From positions 1 through 29,340 of the forward strand of contig JAQZAY010000008.1 in assembly GCA_029239415.1 (NCBI GenBank): a stretch of 29,340 nucleotides of DNA. Reading direction: 5' to 3'. The stretch is from Pseudomonas sp. (GTDB taxonomy: Bacteria > Pseudomonadota > Gammaproteobacteria > Pseudomonadales > Pseudomonadaceae). The translations under genes were made by a program, and so were the position numbers. Shown here piece after piece: positions 1-9,583 of the stretch; within the stretch, counting starts at the first letter, position 1; every line of letters starts with the position of its first letter. The notes beneath the pieces were generated by a model. It was not told where the DNA came from. It saw only the letters and a program-made list of their open reading frames with translations, and searched no databases.

Positions 1-153
1 AAGCGGCAGCTGGCCGGCGTATTTGCGGCGCAGGCCCATCAGCGCGGGCATTTCCGACTCGGCAATGATGGTTTCGCGACGGCCCCAGGCAGCCAGGGAG
101 ATGTCGGCGACTTTGAAATCGGAAAAACCAGCAGGCGTAAGTACAGCGCTCAT
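1..153 (-). CDS. ahcY: Adenosylhomocysteinase, N-terminal 51 codons (cut by window edge)
   Basis: The enzyme hydrolyses S-adenosylhomocysteine to adenosine and homocysteine in the cytoplasm, removing the inhibitory by-product of SAM-dependent methylation. Only the first 51 codons are in the window. The translation begins [20 protein letters not shown] and continues with [26 protein letters not shown], which is the characteristic N-terminus of bacterial SahH (alternating Asp/Leu residues, then the EMP-LM-LR segment). The ATG at 153-151 has a GGAGG ribosome site at 164-160 with good spacing. The long leader upstream carries a SAH riboswitch and a sigma70-type promoter, which independently supports the identity. 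In pseudomonads metF usually follows ahcY, but that part lies outside the window. Confidence 0.95.
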   Translation of the reverse strand, partial: MSAVLTPAGFSDFKVADISLAAWGRRETIIAESEMPALMGLRRKYAGQLPL

Positions 154-180
154 TAAGAGCCTCCATTCGTAGGTTCGAAT

Positions 181-281
181 GGGCGCCGTTGTGTGCGTTT
201 GGCGTCCCCAGGCAAGACCTGTAGGGACAACGCCCCATCCGAGCCTGACAGGTCGAGCCTGCTGCAGCGCCCCTCGGACGG
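181..281 (-). promoter_or_regulatory. SAH riboswitch in the ahcY leader
   Basis: Read on the minus strand, the leader holds the conserved pieces of the SAH riboswitch in the right order. A 5' strand TCCGAG (about 278-273) runs straight into GGGCGCTGCAGC. Next come CAGGCTCGGA (about 248-239), which closes the P1 stem, and a variable hairpin with CAGG/CCTG and GTCCC/GGGAC arms (about 229-198). Last is AACGGCGCCC (about 190-181), which can pair back with GGGCGC as the pseudoknot helix. This family is known to sit upstream of ahcY in pseudomonads and to switch expression on when SAH accumulates. The 3' end lies about 17 bases before the Shine-Dalgarno sequence, so the output could be translational or transcriptional; I see no clear U-tract terminator. 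Confidence 0.9.
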
Positions 282-288
282 GTGGCGG

Positions 289-314
289 GCATGGCCCCGC
301 TGCGGGGCGGCCAT
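289..314 (-). other. G+C-rich hairpin in the ahcY leader upstream of the riboswitch
   Basis: On the minus strand CATGG and CCATG flank a CCCC-GCAGC-GGGG core, giving a strong stem-loop between the predicted transcription start and the aptamer. It is not part of the SAH riboswitch consensus. It may insulate aptamer folding or protect the transcript 5' end; that is inference. Confidence 0.5.
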
Positions 315-328
315 GTGAAGCGTGGGCG

Positions 329-358
329 ATTATAGCTGCGCTGAGCGCTTGGGCCCAA
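329..358 (-). promoter_or_regulatory. sigma70-type promoter of ahcY
   Basis: On the minus strand there is a perfect -10 TATAAT (334-329) and a -35 TTGGGC (358-353) with an 18-bp spacer. The expected start is near 322, giving a leader of about 170 nt that contains the whole riboswitch. The -35 box sits inside the 12-bp palindrome CTTGGGCCCAAG (348-359). Confidence 0.7.
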
Positions 359-460
359 GGTTTTCTGTCGATTAATCGAGGCGATAGTCGTTGGCCGGTG
401 GAGCGCGCCCAACGGCTCTGCCATGATGTTTGCACGATTGGCAAACCGTCAGGAGAAATG

Positions 461-859
461 ATGAACTTCCACACCCGCAAATGGGTAAAACCCGAAGACC
501 TCAATCCCAACGGCACGTTGTTCGGCGGCAGCCTGTTGCGCTGGATCGACGAAGAAGCGGCGATCTACGCCATTGTCCAGCTGGGCAACCAGCGCGTGGT
601 GACCAAGTACATCTCGGAGATCAACTTCGTCAGCGCCTCGCGCCAGGGCGATATCATCGAGCTGGGCATCACCGCCACCGAATTCGGTCGCACCTCGATC
701 ACGCTCAAGTGCGAAGTGCGCAACAAGATCACCCGCAAGAGCATCCTGACCGTCGACAAGATGGTCTTCGTCAATCTTGGCGAGGACGGCCTGCCCGCGG
801 CGCACGGGCGGACCGAGATCAAGTACATCAAGGACCAGTTCGACATCGCGCCAGAGTGA
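461..859 (+). CDS. Acyl-CoA thioesterase, hotdog fold
   Basis: Predicted to hydrolyse acyl-CoA thioesters to free acid and CoA in the cytoplasm. The 132-residue protein is a single hotdog domain. The segment [20 protein letters not shown] (residues 15-34) is the family signature: the hotdog helix with the FGG turn and the catalytic-type Asp30. It is followed by the [10 protein letters not shown] strand. Two adjacent ATGs exist (458 and 461); the second is chosen because AGGAG at 451-455 is better spaced from it. Longer upstream reading is rejected because it would run through the ahcY promoter and riboswitch. The gene is divergent from ahcY and ends 4 bp from the stop of the convergent antiporter gene. 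The chain-length preference cannot be read from the sequence. Confidence 0.88.
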   Translation: MNFHTRKWVKPEDLNPNGTLFGGSLLRWIDEEAAIYAIVQLGNQRVVTKYISEINFVSASRQGDIIELGITATEFGRTSITLKCEVRNKITRKSILTVDKMVFVNLGEDGLPAAHGRTEIKYIKDQFDIAPE

Positions 860-863
860 CGGG

Positions 864-2120
864 TCAGCCGTGGGTGGCCGGGGCCTGTGTCTGCCCGGTC
901 ACGCCGCGCACCACCCGGTCGATGCTCAACCCCTGGGTCAGGATCGACAGCAGCACCACGATGTAGGTGATGCTCAGCAGCAGGTCACGTTCTTCGCCGG
1001 CAGGCAGCGACAGCGCCAAGGCCACCGAGACACCACCGCGCAAGCCGCCCCAGGTCAGCACGCGGATGGTGCCGCTCGGTACCGCGCGCCAGCGGCGCAA
1101 CAGCACGATGGCCGGGGCCACGGTCAGCAGGCGCGACAGCAGGATGGCCACTGCCAGGGCGCTGGCAGCCGCCACGTGCAGCCAGTTGAACGGCAGCAGC
1201 AACAGCTCCAGGCCGATCAGCGCGAACAGCAGTGCGTTGAGCATGTCGTCGATCAGCTCCCAGAAGCCGTCCAGGTAGCGGCGCGTCATGTCGTTCATCG
1301 CCAGGTTGCGGCCCAGGTTGCCGATGATCAGTCCAGCCACCACCATCGCGATCGGTGCCGAGACGTGCAGCTCGTAGGCCAGCGCCGAGCCGCCGATGAC
1401 CAGCGCCAGGGTCAGCATGACCTCGACCTGGTACTGCTCGATGCTCTTGATCATGCGGTAGATGGCATAGCCGATGACCCCACCGAATACCACGCCGCCG
1501 ACGGCCTCGCGCACGAACAGCAGGGCCGTGTCGGCAGCGCTCGGCGTCTCGCCCAGCTGCGCGATGCCCAGCAGCACGGTAAAGACCACAACCGCCGTGC
1601 CGTCGTTGAACAACGACTCACCGACGATGGTGGTCTTCAGCGGCTTCGAAGCATTGGCGGTGCGCAGGGCGCCGAGCACCGCGATCGGGTCGGTAGGGGA
1701 GATCAGCGCACCGAACAGCAGGCAGTAGAGCATGCTGACATGCCAGCCGAAGAGCGCGAAGATCCAGTGCGCCAGGTAGCCGATCACCACCGTGGCGATC
1801 AACACTCCGACAGTGGCCAGCAGGCCGATCGGCCAGCGATAGCTGCGCAGGTCGGAGAGATTGACGTGCAAGGCACCTGCGAACAGCAGGAACGACAGCA
1901 TCCAGTGCATCAGCAGGTCGTTGAAGTCGATCTGGTTCATCAGGCCTTCGACCCGCGCCTCCAGGCCCGGATAGCCGATCAGGCTCAGGCCCTGCAGCAT
2001 CAGCGAAAACAGCAGCGCGGTAACCATCACGCCGATGGCCGGCGGCAAGCCGATGAACCGGTAGTTGACGTAGGTAAGTAGGGTGGTCAGGCAAATGAAG
2101 ACAGCAACAATCTCAAGCAT
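864..2120 (-). CDS. Cation:proton antiporter, CPA1/NhaP family
   Basis: An inner-membrane antiporter expected to exchange Na+ or K+ for H+ for pH and salt homeostasis. The 418-residue protein is almost entirely hydrophobic helices, about 12 membrane segments, with no large C-terminal cytoplasmic domain. Two CPA1 hallmarks are present: SPTDPIAVLG (residues 141-150) and GESLFNDGTAVVVF (167-180), the latter holding the Asn-Asp pair of the transport site. The C-terminal WGGLRGGVSVALALSLP segment is also typical. The ATG at 2120-2118 has a modest AGGA ribosome site close upstream. The gene is single, convergent with the thioesterase gene and divergent from the EamA gene. Ion specificity is not determinable here. 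Confidence 0.9.
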   Translation of the reverse strand: MLEIVAVFICLTTLLTYVNYRFIGLPPAIGVMVTALLFSLMLQGLSLIGYPGLEARVEGLMNQIDFNDLLMHWMLSFLLFAGALHVNLSDLRSYRWPIGLLATVGVLIATVVIGYLAHWIFALFGWHVSMLYCLLFGALISPTDPIAVLGALRTANASKPLKTTIVGESLFNDGTAVVVFTVLLGIAQLGETPSAADTALLFVREAVGGVVFGGVIGYAIYRMIKSIEQYQVEVMLTLALVIGGSALAYELHVSAPIAMVVAGLIIGNLGRNLAMNDMTRRYLDGFWELIDDMLNALLFALIGLELLLLPFNWLHVAAASALAVAILLSRLLTVAPAIVLLRRWRAVPSGTIRVLTWGGLRGGVSVALALSLPAGEERDLLLSITYIVVLLSILTQGLSIDRVVRGVTGQTQAPATHG

Positions 2121-2288
2121 CCGAGGTCCTGTGGCAAAGGGTATTCAAACCGATACCCGAAAGGATCGGGCAGTTGTTTGATGACTGCAGATGCGTTTCG
2201 GGACACAGTTTTTGACCATATCGATTGAATTCGTTCGGTGAGTACCCGATAGTCCGGCTGATTGCGCGTCACCGACAAGGACCCTCGC

Positions 2289-3122
2289 GTGTTAGCCACT
2301 TCGCTCGTACTGATCGCCGCCCTGCTGCATGCCACCTGGAACACCTTGATCAAGTTCAGCGGCGAGCGGCTGCTGGTGATCGCGAGCATGGACACGGTGG
2401 CGCTGGTATTCGCGTTGGGGGCGGTGGCGTTTGTCGGGGTGCCGCCGGCGGCGGTATGGCCCTGGCTGGTTGCCTCGGCGCTGGCCGAGCAGTTGTACCG
2501 GGTGCTGCTGATCCGCGCCTACCGGGCCGGGGACCTGGGGCTGGTCTATCCTCTGATGCGCGGCCTGTCGCCGCTGGTAGTGCTGGCGCTGACCCTGGCG
2601 TTCGCCGCAGAGGCACTGAGCAGCCAGCAGATCATCGGCATCCTGCTGATTCCCTGCGGCATGGCGTGCCTGCTGTGGCAGGGTGGGGGTGGTGACCGTC
2701 TGCCGTGGTCGATGTTGCCGGTGGTGGGCCTGATCGGGCTGTGCATCGGTTGCTACACCTGGTTCGACGGCCAGGCCTTGCGCCTGTGGGGCGAGCCGTT
2801 CGACTACCTGGTCTGGTTGACGCTGCTCAGCGCCTGGCCATTCCCGCTGCTGGCCGGCGTGGCACGGCGCGTCCCTTTCAAGCTGTTCTGGCGTCTGCAG
2901 TGGCGGCTGGGGCTGGCGGTGGGACTGTGCGTGTTGCTCAGCTACGCGCTGGTGCTGTGGGCCATGCACCTGGGGTCGGTGGCCGAGGCGGCGGCGCTGC
3001 GGGAACTGAGCGTGATCCTGGTGGTGCTGCTGGGCATGCGCTACCTCAAGGAACCTTTTGGCGGCCCGAGGCTCTTGGCCTGTGGGCTGGTACTGGCAGG
3101 CATGCTGGTGATGAAGCTCTGA
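2289..3122 (+). CDS. EamA/DMT-family inner-membrane transporter
   Basis: A 277-residue drug/metabolite-transporter superfamily protein, probably an exporter of an unknown small molecule. It shows about ten hydrophobic helices in two repeats. The first repeat opens with LVLIAALLHATWNTLIKFSG and contains LLIRAYRAGDLGLVYPLMRGLSPLVV; the second ends with AAALRELSVILVVLLGMRYLKEPFGGPRLLACGLVLAGMLVM. The R-YLKEP turn near the end is a common DMT signature. I place the start at GTG 2289 because AAGGA (about 2276-2280) lies 8 bases before it; a TTG at 2262 would add nine residues but lacks a ribosome site. The MAPEG gene follows after 27 nt, so the two are probably one transcript. Confidence 0.85.
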   Translation: MLATSLVLIAALLHATWNTLIKFSGERLLVIASMDTVALVFALGAVAFVGVPPAAVWPWLVASALAEQLYRVLLIRAYRAGDLGLVYPLMRGLSPLVVLALTLAFAAEALSSQQIIGILLIPCGMACLLWQGGGGDRLPWSMLPVVGLIGLCIGCYTWFDGQALRLWGEPFDYLVWLTLLSAWPFPLLAGVARRVPFKLFWRLQWRLGLAVGLCVLLSYALVLWAMHLGSVAEAAALRELSVILVVLLGMRYLKEPFGGPRLLACGLVLAGMLVMKL

Positions 3123-3149
3123 AACCCATCCTCTGACAAGGAGTTGCGC

Positions 3150-3536
3150 ATGACCGTTGCCCTCTGGTGTGTATTGATCGCGATCTTCCTGCCACCGCTT
3201 TGCGCGCTGACCGCCAAGCTCAGCAGCGGCAAGTTCCGCATGGGCCACAACCACGACCCGCGTGCCTTCCTGGAAAAGCTCGAAGGCCTGCCGCGCCGTG
3301 CCCACGCGGCCCAGCAGAACGGCTACGAAGCCTTTCCGGCATTCGCCGCCGCCGTGCTGGTCGCCGACCTGGTGGGCAATGCCGAACAGGTCACCCAGGA
3401 TGTACTGGCGGTGCTCTACATCACCAGCCGCCTGCTCTACATCATCTGCTACCTGGCCGACTGGGCTGCACTGCGGTCGCTGGTGTGGTTCGTGGGCCTG
3501 GGGCTGATCGTCTCGCTGTTCGTGGTCTCGGCGTAG
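3150..3536 (+). CDS. MAPEG-family membrane protein
   Basis: A 128-residue integral membrane protein of the MAPEG (membrane-associated eicosanoid/glutathione metabolism) family. It has about four hydrophobic segments. After the first helix comes FRMGHNHDPRAFLEKLEGLPRRAHAAQQNGYEAFPAFAAAVLVAD, the family-typical pattern of an R-A-A-Q-N-E-F-P motif leading into helix two. Bacterial members are often uncharacterised; some have glutathione transferase or peroxidase activity, which cannot be asserted here. The start is ATG 3150, six bases after a strong AAGGAG (3138-3143). It probably shares a transcript with the EamA gene. Its stop codon is one base from the stop of the convergent mltA. Confidence 0.87.
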   Translation: MTVALWCVLIAIFLPPLCALTAKLSSGKFRMGHNHDPRAFLEKLEGLPRRAHAAQQNGYEAFPAFAAAVLVADLVGNAEQVTQDVLAVLYITSRLLYIICYLADWAALRSLVWFVGLGLIVSLFVVSA

Positions 3537-3537
3537 C

Positions 3538-4695
3538 TCACAGCACCTTGGGTACGTCCGGCAGCGCCGCGCCCTTGGGCCAGAGCAGCCAGATCTGCCC
3601 CTGCTGCTTCATGTCGCCGGCCAGCTGGCCGGCTTCGCTGCCGGTGCCCCAGAACAGGTCCGCGCGGACTTCGCCAGTGATCGCGCCGCCGGTGTCCTGC
3701 GCCGCCACCGGGCGTACCACCGGACTGCCGTCAGGGCGCGTGGTGGACAGCCAGAGCAGGCTGCCCAGTGGAATGACCTTGCGGTCGATGGCCACGCTGT
3801 AGCCCGCGGTCAGCGGTACGTTCAGCGAGCCGCGCGGGCCTTCGTTGCTGTCCGGGCGGGTGCTGAAGAACACGTAGCTGGGGTTGCTGGCCAGCAGTTC
3901 GGGGACCCGCGCCGGGTTCGCCTGGGCCCAGGCGTGGATGCTGCCCATGGTGACGGCTTCTTTCTTCAGCTGGCCCTGTTCCACCAGCCAGCGGCCGATA
4001 GGCCGGTACGGATGGCCGTTCTGGTCGGCGTATCCGATGCGCAGCTGGCGGCCATCATCCAGCTGGATGCGGCCCGAACCCTGGATCTGCAGGAACTGCA
4101 AGTCCATGGGGTCGGTCAGCCAGGCCAGCACGGGGGCCTTCGCGCCCTCGCGGTTGATCACCTCGGCGGTGTCGTAGGGCCGCAATACCCGGCCGTCCAG
4201 CCGACCACGCAGGCGCTTGCCCTTGAGCTCGGGGTAGACGCTGTCGAGGGCGACCACGACCATGTCGTCCGGCACGCCATAGACCGGCACGCGGGCTGCG
4301 TCGGTGGCCGTCAGGCTGCCGGGATAGACCGGCTCGTAGTAGCCGGTGACCAGGCCGTTGGCGTTGTTCTCGGCCGAGCGCAGGCCGTAGACCTGGAGCT
4401 GCTGCTGCAGGAAGGCGCGGACCTGGCCTGCGTCGGAGGGTATCCGCGCCGCCGCTTCGCAGGTGGTGGCCCACACGGCATCGCGCTTGAGACGCTCGCA
4501 GGCACTGCGCCAGGCCTCGAAGCCTGCCAGCAGGTCGCTGTCGCTGACCGTGGGCAGGTCTTTCCAGTCGGCGCTGGCGTAGGTGGCCACGGCGTGGGGT
4601 TCAGGTTTGGCGGGTTCGTTGTCCTTGCCGTTGCAGCCGGCAAGCAGGGCCAGCGCCGGGAGCGCCCAGGCGAGGTGGCGCAGAGCAGATTTCAT
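3538..4695 (-). CDS. mltA: Membrane-bound lytic murein transglycosylase A
   Basis: Cleaves the glycan strands of peptidoglycan with formation of 1,6-anhydromuramyl ends, acting from the inner face of the outer membrane. The 385-residue product starts with a lipoprotein signal (MKSALRHLAWALPALALLAGC, lipobox LLAGC). The MltA domain follows, including VTGYYEPVYPGS and LQIQGSGRIQLDDG. It then has the C-terminal 3D domain with AAQDTGGAITG; Asp334 is the expected catalytic acid, and a further RADLFWGTG segment follows. The length matches the family. AAGGA lies about ten bases before the ATG. The DUF1090 gene lies 31 bp upstream on the same strand, so the two may be co-transcribed. Confidence 0.93.
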   Translation of the reverse strand: MKSALRHLAWALPALALLAGCNGKDNEPAKPEPHAVATYASADWKDLPTVSDSDLLAGFEAWRSACERLKRDAVWATTCEAAARIPSDAGQVRAFLQQQLQVYGLRSAENNANGLVTGYYEPVYPGSLTATDAARVPVYGVPDDMVVVALDSVYPELKGKRLRGRLDGRVLRPYDTAEVINREGAKAPVLAWLTDPMDLQFLQIQGSGRIQLDDGRQLRIGYADQNGHPYRPIGRWLVEQGQLKKEAVTMGSIHAWAQANPARVPELLASNPSYVFFSTRPDSNEGPRGSLNVPLTAGYSVAIDRKVIPLGSLLWLSTTRPDGSPVVRPVAAQDTGGAITGEVRADLFWGTGSEAGQLAGDMKQQGQIWLLWPKGAALPDVPKVL

Positions 4696-4726
4696 GTGCG
4701 GCGAATCCTTGTGGGCGTGTCAGAGG

Positions 4727-5122
4727 TTACTTGTCCAACTCGTCCTTGGCTTCCTTGAGCTCCTTGCGGGACTCGGCCAGCTTGTCCTTGCGCTTGTTGA
4801 TCTTCTCGGCGTCGCCTTTTTTCATGGCCTTTTCCAGGTCACGCTCGCGCTGGGAAACCTCGTGGCGGGCATCGAGCACCTTCTGCTCACGCTGCTTGCG
4901 AAGGCCGCTGTCGGTGCAGTGCTCGGTCTGTTCCTTCAAGGCGGTTTCCAGGCCGTCGATCTGGCCCTGGTTGTCATGTGCGCGTGCTTGCTTGAGCTGG
5001 TTTTCGATGGCGCTGCGCTTGGCGGCGCAACCGGTCAGGCCGGGATCAGGCTGCGCGGCCTGGAGCGGGCCTGCGGCAAGGCCGAACGCGGAAAGCAAGG
5101 CGAGGGTGGAAAGCAGTTTCAT
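4727..5122 (-). CDS. DUF1090-family small periplasmic protein
   Basis: A 131-residue protein of unknown function. A Sec-type signal peptide (residues 1 to about 22, MKLLSTLALLSAFGLAAGPLQA) precedes a mature part made almost wholly of charged, long-helix sequence rich in Lys, Glu, Asp and Arg, probably coiled coil. Two cysteines (LTGCAAKR and TEHCTDSGLRKQREQKV) lie in the first half and could form a disulfide after export. The pattern C-A-K...IE-QL--A...L---C-D--L---R--KV matches DUF1090 (YqjC-like) proteins. GAGGAG precedes the ATG by five bases. It lies between ligB and mltA on the same strand. No specific function is claimed. Confidence 0.82.
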   Translation of the reverse strand: MKLLSTLALLSAFGLAAGPLQAAQPDPGLTGCAAKRSAIENQLKQARAHDNQGQIDGLETALKEQTEHCTDSGLRKQREQKVLDARHEVSQRERDLEKAMKKGDAEKINKRKDKLAESRKELKEAKDELDK

Positions 5123-5187
5123 GAGGGCTCCTCAGCGGGGCAGGGCAGCAAAAATAATGGGGGAAATCCTGCCTTGATTCGTTGGAT

Positions 5188-6984
<1,797 letters not shown>

Positions 6985-7049
6985 TCAGGGAGTGTGTCGG
7001 TTTAAGTGCATGGCCTGAAAGTCCAGCGCCCTTCAGATCGCGCGCCCAC

Positions 7050-7081
7050 AAAAAAGCCCTGCCCGATCACTCGGGCAAGGC
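7050..7081 (-). terminator. Rho-independent terminator of metK
   Basis: On the minus strand an 11-bp stem (GCCTTGCCCGA with TCGGGCAGGGC, including a G-U pair) with a four-base loop is followed by a run of six T. It starts about 20 bases after the metK stop codon. Confidence 0.9.
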
Positions 7082-7101
7082 TTGCTCAAGCAGCTCGAGC
7101 C

Positions 7102-8292
<1,191 letters not shown>

Positions 8293-8304
8293 CTCGACGG
8301 GTTC

Positions 8305-9306
8305 CTAAAATTTACCGATGGTGATGTCGCCAGCAGGCCGCTCGAAATGGCGTACCTGAATCTGGAAACCGTTACGCAAGCCTACATAGAGGCTGTCCCC
8401 GGGGGTCAGTCCGGCAGCCATGGCCCATCCGGCCAGGTCTTCCTGGTCGAAACCCAGCCACAGGTCGCCACAGGCTTCCCGGGCCCAACCCTGGTCATGG
8501 CTGCACAGCTCGGTGACCAGCAGGCTGCCGCCTGCCTTCACACGGGTGGCCAGGCGCCGCAAGGCGTCGGCCGGTTCGCTGAAATGGTGCAGGACCATGT
8601 TCAGCACTACGCAGTCGGCTTCCACATCCGTTGCACTCAGTGCATCGGCCAACTGCAGGTTCACATTGGCAAGCCCCTCGCGCAGGCAGACCTGGCGGGC
8701 CAGGTCGAGCATGGTCGGGCTGTTGTCCAGCGCGGTGACGCAGGCAAAGCGCCGGGCCAGCTCGGGCAGGAACTCGCCATCGCCGGGGCCGACCTCCAGT
8801 GCACTGGCCCCGCTATCGAAGCTGAGCTTGTCGAGCAGGGTCAGCAGGCTTTCGCGGTACTGGGGCAGGCCGGCGATCAGGTCTTGCTGGGCACGGAATT
8901 TTTCTTCCACCCTCAGGAAAAAGTCCTGGCTGGTGGCCGCGCGCCGTTGCTGCACCTGGGCGATTCGCCCCTGTACCTCGGCCGGCAACGACAGGCTGTC
9001 GACCTCATCGAGCAGCGCCGCGTGCAGGCGCCCGCCCACGCGCAGGCTGTCGGGCAGGGCGCGGCGGTAGAAGATCGCATTGCCTTCACGACGGGTGGCC
9101 ACGAGTTCTGCCTGAGCCAGCACCTTGAGGTGGTGGCTCATGCCGGACTGGCCGATGTCGAAGATCTGCGCCAGTTCAAGCACGCCATAGGAGTCGCTGG
9201 CCAGGACGCGCAGGACGTTCAGGCGCAGCGGATCGCCGCCGGCCTTGCACAGGGCGGTCAGGTCGTCGCTTGGCTCGAGGCGTATAGAGGGTGCGCGCAT
9301 GTTCAT
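8305..9306 (-). CDS. ArsR-type HTH regulator fused to a SAM-dependent methyltransferase domain (SahR-like)
   Basis: A 333-residue two-domain protein. Residues about 25-95 form an ArsR winged helix (LRLNVLRVLASDSYGVLELAQ, then the recognition helix GQSGMSHHLKVLAQAELV and the wing RREGNAIFYRR). The metal-binding Cys-x-Cys motif of arsenic/cadmium sensors is absent. Residues about 150-300 form a Rossmann methyltransferase with motif I E171VGPGDG177 and later VVLNMVLHHFSEP. Its place directly before metK and the SAM/SAH-binding domain suggest a sensor of SAM or SAH; this matches the published SahR type of methionine-cycle regulator, an assignment made by family knowledge. A perfect 24-bp palindrome lies just upstream. 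ATG 9306 and ATG 9300 are both possible; neither has a ribosome site, in keeping with the very short leader predicted. Confidence 0.85.
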   Translation of the reverse strand: MNMRAPSIRLEPSDDLTALCKAGGDPLRLNVLRVLASDSYGVLELAQIFDIGQSGMSHHLKVLAQAELVATRREGNAIFYRRALPDSLRVGGRLHAALLDEVDSLSLPAEVQGRIAQVQQRRAATSQDFFLRVEEKFRAQQDLIAGLPQYRESLLTLLDKLSFDSGASALEVGPGDGEFLPELARRFACVTALDNSPTMLDLARQVCLREGLANVNLQLADALSATDVEADCVVLNMVLHHFSEPADALRRLATRVKAGGSLLVTELCSHDQGWAREACGDLWLGFDQEDLAGWAMAAGLTPGDSLYVGLRNGFQIQVRHFERPAGDITIGKF

Positions 9307-9313
9307 GGTCGGC

Positions 9314-9342
9314 AGTCTAGACAGGGTGTCCGGCACTCGCAA
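9314..9342 (-). promoter_or_regulatory. Promoter of the sahR-like gene/metK operon
   Basis: On the minus strand -35 TTGCGA (9342-9337) and -10 TAGACT (9319-9314) are spaced by exactly 17 bp. The expected start near 9307 is next to ATG 9306 and seven bases before ATG 9300, implying a leaderless or nearly leaderless mRNA. Confidence 0.65.
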
Positions 9343-9345
9343 TAG

Positions 9346-9369
9346 CAATATCAAAAAGTTTTGATATTG
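9346..9369. promoter_or_regulatory. Perfect palindrome, candidate operator of the ArsR-type regulator
   Basis: The half-site CAATATCAAAA (9346-9356) is repeated as its exact reverse complement (9359-9369) around a two-base centre, giving 11+11 matched bases. It ends three bases upstream of the -35 box of the regulator/metK promoter. ArsR-family dimers bind A+T-rich dyads of this size, so autoregulation is the simplest reading. The tkt start codon is about 215 bp away on the other side. Confidence 0.75.
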
Positions 9370-9449
9370 GTCGATGGGCGGACCCACGCGGCCCGTGCAA
9401 GTGGTTTGGACCGAGAAGGCGCGTCGCCGATGACGTCGTTATCCCACTT

Positions 9450-9481
9450 TTTTCCTGAATTGGCAGTCAATTGCGGGAAAA
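9450..9481. promoter_or_regulatory. Imperfect dyad upstream of tkt
   Basis: TTTTCC (9450-9455) and GGAAAA (9476-9481) enclose an inner AATTG/CAATT pair around GCAGT. It could be an operator or the base of an RNA hairpin. A weak promoter candidate follows at 9508-9536 (TTGCCC, 17 bp, GAAAAT), so the dyad would sit upstream of it. Confidence 0.35.
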
Positions 9482-9583
9482 TCGCGCTGCTGCGACCATA
9501 CGTCATTGCCCCCAGGCCCCGCGTGGGCGAAAATGACCGCCTTTTTTCGTCTCATTACTCTTTCAAGTCCCAGGAGATCAGCG

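Noticed and set aside
179..460. N-terminal extension of the thioesterase
   Set aside because: It would run across the SAH riboswitch and ahcY promoter in the opposite sense; the hotdog domain and ribosome site fit ATG 461.
8293..8304. A SAM riboswitch before metK
   Set aside because: Only 12 bp separate metK from the upstream gene, so there is no room; control must act on the upstream promoter or on the ribosome site.
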